9,445 bases of DNA from Verrucomicrobiota bacterium (GTDB taxonomy: Bacteria > Verrucomicrobiota > Verrucomicrobiia > Chthoniobacterales > UBA10450). The stretch is taken from NCBI GenBank assembly GCA_003218345.1, contig QHNF01000063.1, positions 1-9,445 of the forward strand, in the 5' to 3' direction. How positions within the stretch are numbered: position 1 is the stretch's first letter; every line of letters begins with the position of its first letter. The position numbers were made by a program, and so were the translations under genes. Below are positions 1 to 7,111 of this stretch, one piece after another. The notes under the pieces are model-generated. The model searched no databases. It was not told the origin of the DNA and saw only the letters and a list, made by a program, of their open reading frames with translations.

Positions 1-1205
1 TGATCGACACCTTTCACGATACGCCTGATTGGAAGGAGACTCTGCTTAACGCAGTTAGATTACTCGATGAAGCAATTTCGCGGGACGGTAATTTTTGCGA
101 TCGCCTACTGCTGGGCGGCGCGGGCCCACATAGCTCTCTACTGGTTTGATCTAGACCACACGCCAGCTCGGCTGGCACAAGCCAAGGCGACCGCGCAAAA
201 AGCTCTCCTTCTCGCTCCCGACTTGGGTGAAGCGCATCTTGCTCAAGCGTTGGCTTATTACCAGGGCAGCCGCGACTATGCGCGTGCTCGTGAAGAACTC
301 GCGATCGCGCGCCGGACAATCCCAAACAACGCGGAGGTGTATTCCATCACGAGCTGGATTGATCGGCGGCTGGGACGATGGGACGAGGCGGTTAAAAATC
401 AAGAAAAAGCCGCCGAGTTGGATCCACGAAATTCGAAAATCCTGAACGCTCTTACCGTCCTGTATGATGTCCTGCGCAGATACGACCAGGAAGAAGCGGT
501 ATTCGATCGTGCGATTGCGGCGAATCCGAGCTCGACCGCATACTTCCAAATGATGCGGGCGGAGATCGAACTGGAAAAAGGAAATATAACAGCGGCGCGC
601 TCGGGATTGGACTCTTTGCCCCCTGGCTATGACCCTGACGGCGCGGTAACCTCTACGCGGATTAATCTCGCTTTGTATGAGCGCGATCCGGCAGCAGCGG
701 CGAAGATCCTCGCTGCATCGAAACTTGAAGAGCTCATCGGTGGCACGGGCTCGCTTCTGCCGCGCAGTTGGTTCGAGGCGTTGATTGCGCGCGCCCAAGG
801 CGACGCGCAGAAAACGCGCAACGCCTTCTCTGCCGCGCGCCTGAAAATCGAGGCAAAGCTGCATGACCAGCCCGACGATGGCGTCTTACTCGCGATGCTT
901 GGGCTGATTGATGCGGGACTTTCGCGCAAGCAGGAGGCTATTGCTGAAGGGCTTCGCGCTGTCGAGTTGCGGCCGATCAGCAATGACGCGGTGGACGGTG
1001 CGGCGGTCATCGGAAATTTGGCGATGATTTACGCGTGGGTAGGCAATGTTGATTCGGCAATGGAACGGTTGGTGTTTCTCGCCAAAACCCCGGCGGCCCA
1101 GACTACGACCAACTGAAGCTTGATCCGGCATGGGATGCGGTCCGCCGCGATCCGCGCTTTGCAAAAATGCTCGATGAGCTCCAGCCCGCTTCCAACCGGC
1201 GCTAG
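1..1205 (+). CDS. TPR-repeat protein, 5'-truncated by the window, with two apparent frameshifts
   Basis: This is the C-terminal part of a tetratricopeptide-repeat protein, a helical-repeat scaffold for protein-protein contacts; the specific role is unknown. TPR-like helix pairs sit at residues ~53-88, 89-122 and 123-156 of the main open frame (67-1116), with the typical xxLGRWDEAVxxxEKAxELDPxN pattern, and again near its C-terminus. The ATG at 67 is not a credible start. In frame 3, bases 3-95 encode a continuous family-like stretch (DTPDWKETLLNAVRLLDEAI, then SRDGNF), which joins frame 1 (AIAYCWAARAH) if one T of the T5 run at 92-96 is ignored. Near 1092 the frame returns to 3, giving PDYDQLKLDPAWDAVRRDPR and a TAG stop at 1203-1205; this resembles the usual C-terminus of verrucomicrobial TPR proteins, which often follow a kinase or DNA-binding domain. 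It converges on trxA with a 12-bp gap. Confidence is high for TPR and moderate for the repaired frame. Confidence 0.8.
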
Positions 1206-1217
1206 CTGCGCGCTTCG

Positions 1218-1547
1218 TTAGGCCAGCGCGTCGATTCGGCTAGCCAGATCCTTCTTGCTCGTTACGCCAGTGACTTGATCGCGCAGTTGGCCGTTCTTGA
1301 AAAAGAGCAAAGCCGGGATAGCGCGAATATTGTACTTGAACGAGAGGCTCTGATTTTCATCCACATTCACCTTCCCGACCTTAACGGCACCGGATTTCTC
1401 ACGCGCCACTTCATCCAACATCGGGGCGATCATTTTGCACGGGCCACACCATTCCGCCCAAAAATCGACGATCACGGGCTTATCGCTTTTTATCACTTCG
1501 CGGTCAAAATTGGATTCATCGAGATTGATAACGGCGGAATTATCCAT
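1218..1547 (-). CDS. trxA: thioredoxin
   Basis: A cytoplasmic dithiol-disulfide oxidoreductase that reduces protein disulfides and is normally recycled by NADPH-thioredoxin reductase. The 109-residue length matches classical bacterial thioredoxin. The active site WCGPC is at residues 33-37 (catalytic Cys34 and Cys37) after the conserved VDFWAEW strand. The buried aspartate is Asp28, and the cis-proline is Pro78 in AIPALLFF, where E. coli has IPT; Ala after the cis-proline is a small variation. The C-terminal helix is intact. The ATG at 1547 puts the N-terminus where the family usually begins, although no Shine-Dalgarno sequence stands out. It lies 3 bp after the stop of the upstream proline-rich membrane-anchored ORF, so the two are probably co-transcribed and perhaps translationally coupled. 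It ends 12 bp from the convergent TPR gene, with no clear terminator between them. Confidence 0.97.
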   Translation of the reverse strand: MDNSAVINLDESNFDREVIKSDKPVIVDFWAEWCGPCKMIAPMLDEVAREKSGAVKVGKVNVDENQSLSFKYNIRAIPALLFFKNGQLRDQVTGVTSKKDLASRIDALA

Positions 1548-1550
1548 GGT

Positions 1551-2078
1551 TCAAGAAAGGTAAGTCAAAATCTGAATAATTAAAATCAGGGCGGAGACAC
1601 CGAGCAGCACCCATAACAGCGGCATTGGACTTTTCTCTGCCGGTGCCACAGCGATTGCCGCGCTCTCGGTAGCAACGCCTGGCATAGGGATGAGCGGTTG
1701 AGTCTTCTTCATCTGGGCCGTGGCAAGCGGCTGAGCGATCGGGTCCGGCATCAGCGGAATGCGCACTGTCTCTTTTCTCGGTCCCGAAGGCGGTGAATCT
1801 GGCGCCGGCGCGACTGAAGCGGATAACGGCGGCGAGACAGACTGCGGTTTCGGCGGTTGGAAAATTTGCGTGGCAGCTAGGTCCTGGGCAGCAGGCTTCG
1901 AAGTGGCCTGCGTTTCTGTTGAAGTGCGACCAGACGGCCTGTCCAGTGGCTCACGAAGTGGCAACTGAATTCGCACCGTCTCGCGCGATTTTGTATCTGG
2001 GTCTGGCGGTTTTGCTGCGGGCGGAGGCGGCAAGACAATGCGAGTGGTCTCTTTTTTGGGTTCGTTTGAGTCGGCCAT
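1551..2078 (-). CDS. proline-rich tail-anchored protein with ETxRI motifs
   Basis: Function not recognised. The 175-residue product has no signal peptide. It has a long, probably disordered Pro/Ala/Ser/Thr-rich region (1-150) and one C-terminal hydrophobic helix (~153-173, from PLLWVLLGV to QILTYL) that would anchor it in the inner membrane with the bulk in the cytoplasm. Three near-copies of a short motif recur: KKETTRIVLP at 8-17, SRETVRIQLP at 31-40 and RKETVRIPLM at 101-110; a weaker relative is ATQIFQPP at 69-76. I recall similar ETTRI/ETVRI-type motif proteins in Verrucomicrobiota, so it may be lineage-specific. The motifs could be docking or phosphorylation sites, which is inference only. 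It follows rimO after 98 bp and precedes trxA by 3 bp. No clear ribosome-binding site is seen. The tight link to trxA and the well-formed C-terminal helix make it a likely real gene. Confidence 0.8.
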   Translation of the reverse strand: MADSNEPKKETTRIVLPPPPAAKPPDPDTKSRETVRIQLPLREPLDRPSGRTSTETQATSKPAAQDLAATQIFQPPKPQSVSPPLSASVAPAPDSPPSGPRKETVRIPLMPDPIAQPLATAQMKKTQPLIPMPGVATESAAIAVAPAEKSPMPLLWVLLGVSALILIIQILTYLS

Positions 2079-2095
2079 CGAGCGAAATAGATGTT

Positions 2096-2107
2096 AGCAA
2101 ATTTGCT
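2096..2107. repeat. 12-bp perfect palindrome upstream of the ETxRI gene
   Basis: AGCAAATTTGCT is a perfect inverted repeat, 17 bp upstream of the ATG at 2078 on the minus strand. Its size and position would suit a small operator or part of a leader hairpin for the ORF-trxA unit. No family-specific binding site is recognised, and AT-rich palindromes of this length can arise by chance. Confidence 0.3.
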
Positions 2108-2147
2108 CGAGAAACAGGCCGCTGTCACCTGCTAAGTACATTTCGTC

Positions 2148-2179
2148 AAAAAAAACTACCTTCGTGAACCGCCGGTTCA
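2148..2179 (-). terminator. possible weak terminator after rimO
   Basis: Read on the minus strand, the rimO stop codon opens a short hairpin (TGAACC, loop GGC, GGTTCA; 2179-2165). After a 9-base spacer comes a run of eight T (2155-2148). The stem is only 6 bp and the T tract does not follow it directly, so this is at best a weak intrinsic terminator or attenuator between rimO and the downstream ORF-trxA pair. Confidence 0.3.
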
Positions 2180-3634
2180 GGCCGACAGATCGTATCCGCG
2201 GCTTCCGCTGATTCTGCGCCAGACGAACTTGCCGACTGGCGCGGGCTTGGATAAAACAACGCGCGCGTCGACATCCGGAGCATCGGCTTCGCTCCGGGCG
2301 ATATGCGGCTGATCAGCTAATAATTTTAGTTCGCTTCCAGTTTTTTCATGCGCAATTTCATAGGCGATCTGTTGCTGGAGCGACATCGCCATGCGGTAGC
2401 GCGCGTTTTTAATCTTCGCAGAAATCTGGCCCGGCATTTTCGCCGCGCGCGAGCCCTCTTCCTGCGAATATTTGAATATCCCGAGCCGTTCAAATCGAGT
2501 GCGCCGAATAAAATCGAGAAGAGTCGCGAATTCTGTCTCCGTCTCGCCAGGGAATCCGACGATGAAAGTCGTGCGCAAGGTTACGCCGGGAATTCCGGCG
2601 CGCAGTTTATGAATCAAATTTTCGATGTGCGCCCGCGATGTTTCTCGTCGCATGCGTTCCAACATTGAGTCGTGGATATGCTGCAGCGGAATATCGATGT
2701 AGCGCGCGACCTTGTCGCACTGCGCGATGGTCTCAATTAGTTCGTCACTCCAATGGGCCGGATGCGTATAAAGCAGGCGCACCCAAAATTCACCTTCGAT
2801 CCTCTGAATCTCGCGAAGCAACCCAGTGAGAGTCGGTCCCTGCGTCGAGTCAACCGGTTGGCGCGGTCCCGCTTTCTTGTGCCACAAATCCATCCCGTAA
2901 TAGGTGGTATCCTGGCTGATCAAATTGATCTCTCGCACGCCTTCGCTAATGAGTCTCCGAATTTCCGCAACGATTGATTGCGGAGCCCGGCTGCGGTGTT
3001 TTCCACGCATTTGCGGAATCACGCAAAAACTGCACGGATGATTACAGCCTTCTGCGATCTTTACGTAAGCGAAATGGGCTGGCGTAAGCCTGAAGCGGGG
3101 CGTGTCGTAATCCGGAATGTAAGTGGGACGCGCGGGAGTTAAAAGTAGCGCATGGGTCCCGCTTGTGGCGCTCGGGTCCCGCAACCGAGACGGTCGCGCT
3201 ACAATCTTTTCCACGATCTCGCCAAGCTGGGCGACCTGATCCAGCCCAATAAATGCATCCACCTCCGGCATTTCCTGGCGCAGTTCTTTGGCGAACCGCT
3301 GAGACATGCAGCCGCTTACGATCAGTTTTTGATCCGGGCACCTGTCTAAGCCACGCCGCTGATGCGCGTCCAGAATCGCTTCGACCGATTCTTCCTTGGC
3401 TGAATCAATGAAGGCGCAGGTGTTAATTACGAGGACGTCAGCATCGTCTGCGCAAGATGTGATTTCCATTCCACGCTGCAAGACGCTTCCTAGCATGATC
3501 TCCGCATCGACAAGATTCTTGGCGCAACCGAGGCTGATCATGCCGACTTTAGTGCGACGCCGAAGCCCCGAAAGCTTTCGGGGCTCTTCATTTGCCGCGA
3601 ATGCCTTCGGGGCCGCTGCAACTGGCAAAATCAT
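2177..3634 (-). CDS. rimO: ribosomal protein S12 methylthiotransferase RimO
   Basis: A radical-SAM enzyme that adds a methylthio group to the conserved aspartate of ribosomal protein S12. Numbering from the TTG at 3637: the N-terminal methylthiotransferase domain starts at SLGCAKNLVDAE, and its auxiliary-cluster cysteines are Cys38, Cys74 and Cys110. The radical-SAM CxxxCxxC motif is Cys198-Cys202-Cys205 within EGCNHPCSFC, followed by the RimO-like RGKHRSR. A TRAM-like region (~434-486) ends the protein. MiaB is less likely because the SLGCAKNLVDAE and KIAEGCNHPCSFC signatures are RimO-like. The start is chosen at ATG 3634, directly after an in-frame TTG at 3635-3637 and 8 bp past the rodZ stop; no strong Shine-Dalgarno is visible. 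The protein (485 aa) is longer than usual (~440 aa). The extra length lies in a ~30-residue N-terminal extension over a 22-bp palindrome and a ~20-residue linker insert over a repeat-like sequence. Confidence 0.95.
   Translation of the reverse strand: MILPVAAAPKAFAANEEPRKLSGLRRRTKVGMISLGCAKNLVDAEIMLGSVLQRGMEITSCADDADVLVINTCAFIDSAKEESVEAILDAHQRRGLDRCPDQKLIVSGCMSQRFAKELRQEMPEVDAFIGLDQVAQLGEIVEKIVARPSRLRDPSATSGTHALLLTPARPTYIPDYDTPRFRLTPAHFAYVKIAEGCNHPCSFCVIPQMRGKHRSRAPQSIVAEIRRLISEGVREINLISQDTTYYGMDLWHKKAGPRQPVDSTQGPTLTGLLREIQRIEGEFWVRLLYTHPAHWSDELIETIAQCDKVARYIDIPLQHIHDSMLERMRRETSRAHIENLIHKLRAGIPGVTLRTTFIVGFPGETETEFATLLDFIRRTRFERLGIFKYSQEEGSRAAKMPGQISAKIKNARYRMAMSLQQQIAYEIAHEKTGSELKLLADQPHIARSEADAPDVDARVVLSKPAPVGKFVWRRISGSRGYDLSA
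3145..3202. repeat. 58-bp inverted/tandem repeat element inside rimO
   Basis: The ends are a 7-bp inverted repeat, GTAGCGC at 3145-3151 and GCGCTAC at 3196-3202. Inside are two head-to-tail ~20-bp units (3145-3164 and 3165-3184) identical at 15 of 20 positions, sharing GGGTCCCGC. On the coding strand the segment is read through as residues ~146-165 of RimO, an Arg/Pro/Ser/Thr-rich insert beginning VARPSRLRDP, in the linker between the methylthiotransferase and radical-SAM domains. E. coli RimO has nothing like it there. It resembles short GC-rich dispersed repeats I remember from Verrucomicrobiota, but only one copy is in the window. Confidence 0.6.
3564..3585. repeat. 22-bp perfect palindrome in the rimO N-terminal extension
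   Basis: Each half-site reads AGCCCCGAAAG, and together they form an uninterrupted 22-bp palindrome. A further TTCGGGGC lies at 3606-3613 and could pair with the left arm instead. In the rimO frame it encodes part of the extra N-terminus (EEPRKLSGL), just upstream of the conserved KVGMISLGC strand. It could be a dispersed repeat insertion, an mRNA hairpin near the start, or both. Confidence 0.6.
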
Positions 3635-3642
3635 CAACGGCG

Positions 3643-4590
3643 TCAGTTAACTTTCACGTCTTCATCGTCGTCTTCCAGGGCCTTGCCGTTTTTCGTGATC
3701 TGAACGGCGTCACGATCGAGAAGACGAATCGAGACATGTTTACCGCGAAATTCAACCGTGCCATCAGACGGAGAAATCCAGCGCTCGTAAGCGGGATTCT
3801 CGGTTTCATCGCCTACAGTCACCTTCACGTAGGTTCTTTTAAGTGGGCGAATAGCGACCCGGTTCTGTTCGCCTGATTGCGCAGATGATGAACTCGCTTC
3901 TGCTTGCGCTTTCGTTTTGGCAAGGTCCTCTGGACGCACAGGCTTCGCCCGGCGCACTTCCGGCTCACTTGGCTTTGCGGAAGCTGCCGCAACCGCTTTT
4001 GGAGCCGGTGCAACCGTCGACGCGGCCGACACTGATGGTGCGACCGTTGGAGCGGACGCAACAGTACCTGGCAACGTTTGGGTCGGCCCAGGCGATCCGG
4101 CCTGTGGGCTTGGAGCCAACGAGGCGCTCGGCGACGTCTGCGCGATGGACTCAGCTTTTCCCGGCGCGAGCCGCCGCACATTGAGAACTAATTTCATCAC
4201 CGAAAAACCAATCACCAACACTACGATACCAACGATGAGTGGCATCGGCGAAATCCGCTCCCGACTTGGAGTGGCGCGGCGCCTAACGACCGGCGCACTA
4301 ACTGGTTTCGTAGGAGGATGATCTTGAAGGTACGAATAACCATCGACTGTGACGCGCTCGGACTCTTCAAATGCGTCAAGATATGGAGTGACATCGACGT
4401 CTAAAAATTTCCCATAGATGAGCAGGAAACCTTTCGCGTACGCCAGACTGGGAAACTGAGAAAAATCATCCGCCTCAATCTCCGCCAGCCGAGCAGGACG
4501 AATCTTCGTCATTCGAGCTGCTTCGTCGAGCGTAAGATTTCTAGCTTGCCTTGCTTCCTGAAATTTTTTACCAAGCCCTTCTATCGTCAT
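3643..4590 (-). CDS. rodZ: RodZ-like HTH/transmembrane cell-shape protein
   Basis: RodZ is a bitopic inner-membrane protein that links MreB filaments to the wall-elongation machinery. The 315-residue product has the diagnostic order. An N-terminal HTH_25-type Xre-like helix-turn-helix (~1-75; GKKFQEARQARNLTLDEAA, then KGFLLIYGKFL) is followed by a basic juxtamembrane stretch (VRRRATPSRER, ~102-112) and one membrane helix (~117-137). A long Ala/Pro/Ser-rich periplasmic linker (~140-240) leads to a C-terminal beta domain resembling DUF4115 (~245-305; GTVEFRGKHVSIRLLDRDAV, then QITKNGK). It ends in an acidic tail (EDDDEDVKVN). The start at ATG 4590 fits the family and lies 15 bp after the ftsK stop. 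The stop lies 8 bp before the rimO ATG, so an ftsK-rodZ-rimO operon is likely. Without MreB nearby the symbol rests on domain architecture, and a related helix-turn-helix membrane protein is the alternative. Confidence 0.8.
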   Translation of the reverse strand: MTIEGLGKKFQEARQARNLTLDEAARMTKIRPARLAEIEADDFSQFPSLAYAKGFLLIYGKFLDVDVTPYLDAFEESERVTVDGYSYLQDHPPTKPVSAPVVRRRATPSRERISPMPLIVGIVVLVIGFSVMKLVLNVRRLAPGKAESIAQTSPSASLAPSPQAGSPGPTQTLPGTVASAPTVAPSVSAASTVAPAPKAVAAASAKPSEPEVRRAKPVRPEDLAKTKAQAEASSSSAQSGEQNRVAIRPLKRTYVKVTVGDETENPAYERWISPSDGTVEFRGKHVSIRLLDRDAVQITKNGKALEDDDEDVKVN

Positions 4591-4605
4591 TGCGCGAAAT
4601 GCCGG

Positions 4606-7086
4606 CTAAACGGCGGCATCGAGATCGACCAGAATCTCGCGTGGTTTGGCGCCTTCGCCGGGACCTAGAATACCGCGCTGTTCCAGAATATCAACGATGC
4701 GCGCGGCGCGAGTGTACCCAAGTCGCAACCGGCGTTGAAGCAATGAGGTGGAGGCCCGTTTTTCCTGTCGAATGATTTCCAGACATTTTTCGACCAGTTC
4801 TTCATCCTCGCTTGTCACGTCTTCTGCGAGAGTCGCGGTGGATTCAAGCTTCTCATGCATCGCCGTGTCAAAAGCGGGTGGGCTTTGCGAAGAAACAAAT
4901 TCAACGAGGCGATGAATTTCATCATCCGTTACGAGCACGCCTTGTGCGCGAATAAGACGCGAAGTGCTCGGAGGGAGATAGAGCATGTCGCCTTGTCCGA
5001 GCAAACGATCCGCGCCATTTTCATCGAGAATCACCCGGCTATCGATCTTGGACGCGACTTGGAACGCAATTCGACTGGGAATGTTCGCCTTGATTACTCC
5101 GGTGATGACATCTGCGCGCGGCGTTTGCGTCGCGACGATCAGATGAATGCCAGCCGCGCGCGCCATTTGTGTAATGCGCGCGATCGCAGTTTCAACATCG
5201 GCGGGTGCCGTCTGCATCAAATCCGCCAACTCATCGATGATGACTACGATGTAGGGAATTTTGTCGGGAATGATCAACTCATCGTCGCGCGGTACTTTCA
5301 TTGTTGTGTCCGCTGTCTCTGTGGACCTGCGCGCATTCTCCGGTGAGACACCGGACTCTACACCCTCCATGTCTTTCTTTTTCGCCGGACGCGTATTAAA
5401 ACCCACGATGTTTCGTACGCCGACGCGGGCAAAAATTCTGTAACGGCGCTCCATCTCATCAATCAACCAGCGCAAGGCCAGCAGCACTTTCTTTGGATCG
5501 GTCACGATCTGGAAGGCGAGATGCGGCAGAGAATTATAGAACTGCATCTCAACTACCTTCGGATCGATCATGATGAAACGCAGCTCTTCTGGCGTAAATC
5601 GGAAGAGCATACTGGCGATCAGCGCGTTGATACAAACGCTCTTGCCACTGCCAGTCGTGCCGGCCACCAGCAGATGTGGCATTTGTGCCAGATCGGTGAT
5701 GATGGCTTTGCCATAAACGTCCTTACCGAGCGCGAGCGGAATTTTCGCGTGTGCCTTGGCCTCATCCCAGTCCGGCGATTGCAAGAGTTCGCGTAATGTC
5801 ACCTTCACTTTGCGGGTGTTCGCGAGCTCGATACCGACGGTGTCCTTTCCGGGAATAGGCGCGAGAATATTTATTCGCTCGGCGCGCGTCGCTCGCGCGA
5901 GGTCACGCTCCAAGCTTACGATTTTGTCCACACGAACGCCTTTAGCCGGGTACACTTCGTAGCGGGTAATAGTGGGGCCCTTTGTGATGTCCCCCGGCGC
6001 GACCGCAATCCCAAATTGCGCCAAAGTTTCGATGAGAACTTGTTGGACATCCTCCAGTTCCGAGGGATCGGCAGTCCCGCGCCCCTCCAGGCTATGCTCG
6101 TCGAGCAAATCCACGCCAGGGAGAACATAATTTTCTGAGTTCCACGCTTGAGTCGTCACGCTCGAAGCTGGCCTTGCTTTCGTTTCGTTGGCGCGCAATT
6201 CGGCGAGAGATGGTTTTCGGCCAGCCAGCCCCACTTGTTCGTTCGGCAGCGCGGTCGTATCGACCACCTTTGGTTTTGGCCGATTTGCAAGTTCCTCCAG
6301 CGAAATAATCGGCACAACCGATCCAGGCGTCGACATCCCTTTCTTTTGCAGCTGTTTTTCAAGCAATCGCCGCTGCTTGACGAGCTGCTTTTCGCTGATC
6401 TCCAGTTTTCCCTTGAGATCGGATCTGCGAAGCTTGCGCTGCAATCGCCATTCGTGCAGTTTCACATTGACTCGCCGCGTGGCGGCAACCGTCTCGCGAA
6501 TCAGGTGAATCGGGCGCAGTCCCGTAACTAAAATCAGCGTGGTCGCATAAATACCGATCAGGAGAATAAGCGAGCCGACCGGGCCAAGAGCAGTCCGGAG
6601 CAGACCGCGATGTTCATCGGAGAGGCGATATCCGATCCAGCCGCCCGGCCCTGGTATATTGAAAGCATCGTGCCAGCCTCGCAAATGGTACGGTTGTACG
6701 TGCAGCAAACAGGCACCGGATATAATGAATAAGATGATCCACGCCAGCCGGTGCGTGACGTGCAAACTCGGGTGAAACAGTTTTGCTGCACCGAAGCCCA
6801 GAAAAATCGCGGCCAGCAGGTACGCAGCCGCACCAATGAATTGATAGCAAATTCCAGCGATTATGGCGCCCACTGGTCCGATGAAATTCTGCGCAGGATG
6901 ATTCGCCGGTGAAATGTGGCTAAACCAAACCCAGGACGGTACATCTTTTGGCGTGTAGGAAATCAGCGAAAAGAACAGCAGTGTGCCGACAAAAAGGAGA
7001 GCCAGAGCGAAGACTTCGTTCCAAGCGTTGTGTCTGTCTGTGCGAGCCACCGCGTCTGATAGTAATGCTGCGGCGGCGTCTTTCAA
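4606..7086 (-). CDS. ftsK: DNA translocase FtsK
   Basis: A septum-anchored hexameric DNA pump that clears the chromosome termini and supports dimer resolution during division. The 826-residue protein has four membrane helices (~22-43, 70-95, 113-131, 168-190), a basic helical linker (~203-250), the FtsK alpha/beta motor, and a C-terminal gamma winged-helix domain (~762-826; LVEKCLEIIRQEKRASTSLL, then QRRLRLGYTRAARIVDILE) that reads orienting DNA motifs. Walker A is GTTGSGKS at 476-483, and Walker B is IVVIIDELADLM with Asp618/Glu619. The linker is short compared with E. coli FtsK and closer to SpoIIIE-like sizes. The frame opens directly after a TGA (7087-7089) with TTG at 7084-7086, the earliest possible start; GTG at 7048-7050 (residue 13) is the alternative, and no good Shine-Dalgarno precedes either. 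It is the first gene of the minus-strand block and diverges from the peptide-transport genes. Confidence 0.97.
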   Translation of the reverse strand: MKDAAAALLSDAVARTDRHNAWNEVFALALLFVGTLLFFSLISYTPKDVPSWVWFSHISPANHPAQNFIGPVGAIIAGICYQFIGAAAYLLAAIFLGFGAAKLFHPSLHVTHRLAWIILFIISGACLLHVQPYHLRGWHDAFNIPGPGGWIGYRLSDEHRGLLRTALGPVGSLILLIGIYATTLILVTGLRPIHLIRETVAATRRVNVKLHEWRLQRKLRRSDLKGKLEISEKQLVKQRRLLEKQLQKKGMSTPGSVVPIISLEELANRPKPKVVDTTALPNEQVGLAGRKPSLAELRANETKARPASSVTTQAWNSENYVLPGVDLLDEHSLEGRGTADPSELEDVQQVLIETLAQFGIAVAPGDITKGPTITRYEVYPAKGVRVDKIVSLERDLARATRAERINILAPIPGKDTVGIELANTRKVKVTLRELLQSPDWDEAKAHAKIPLALGKDVYGKAIITDLAQMPHLLVAGTTGSGKSVCINALIASMLFRFTPEELRFIMIDPKVVEMQFYNSLPHLAFQIVTDPKKVLLALRWLIDEMERRYRIFARVGVRNIVGFNTRPAKKKDMEGVESGVSPENARRSTETADTTMKVPRDDELIIPDKIPYIVVIIDELADLMQTAPADVETAIARITQMARAAGIHLIVATQTPRADVITGVIKANIPSRIAFQVASKIDSRVILDENGADRLLGQGDMLYLPPSTSRLIRAQGVLVTDDEIHRLVEFVSSQSPPAFDTAMHEKLESTATLAEDVTSEDEELVEKCLEIIRQEKRASTSLLQRRLRLGYTRAARIVDILEQRGILGPGEGAKPREILVDLDAAV

Positions 7087-7095
7087 TCATTGTTG

Positions 7096-7111
7096 TGAGG
7101 CGCTCGCCTCA
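7096..7111. repeat. short hairpin flanking the ftsK start
   Basis: TGAGGCGCTCGCCTCA is an inverted repeat of 7-bp arms around CT (more realistically a 6-bp stem with a GCTC loop). It begins 10 bp upstream of the TTG start of ftsK and abuts the hexamer tract. It could fold in the ftsK leader mRNA or mark the edge of a repeat element. Confidence 0.45.

Noticed and set aside
151..864. Long minus-strand open frame opposite the TPR gene
   Set aside because: Arg/Cys-rich composition typical of antisense frames in GC-rich genes; the opposite strand has clear TPR repeats.
1199..1211. GCGC-TAGCT-GCGC hairpin between the convergent TPR and trxA stops as a bidirectional terminator
   Set aside because: A 4-bp stem without a flanking T tract is too weak to call.
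2121..2149. TTGACG on the minus strand as a -35 box for the ETxRI-trxA unit
   Set aside because: At 17-bp spacing the expected -10 position reads GACAGC, which does not resemble TATAAT; no other credible -10 lies at a normal distance.
3885..4321. Forward Ala/Thr/Gly-rich frames opposite the rodZ linker
   Set aside because: Low-complexity shadows of the Pro/Ala-rich linker on the coding strand.
4855..5346. Forward open frame opposite the ftsK motor domain
   Set aside because: Antisense shadow of a strongly conserved FtsK region, with no recognisable domain.
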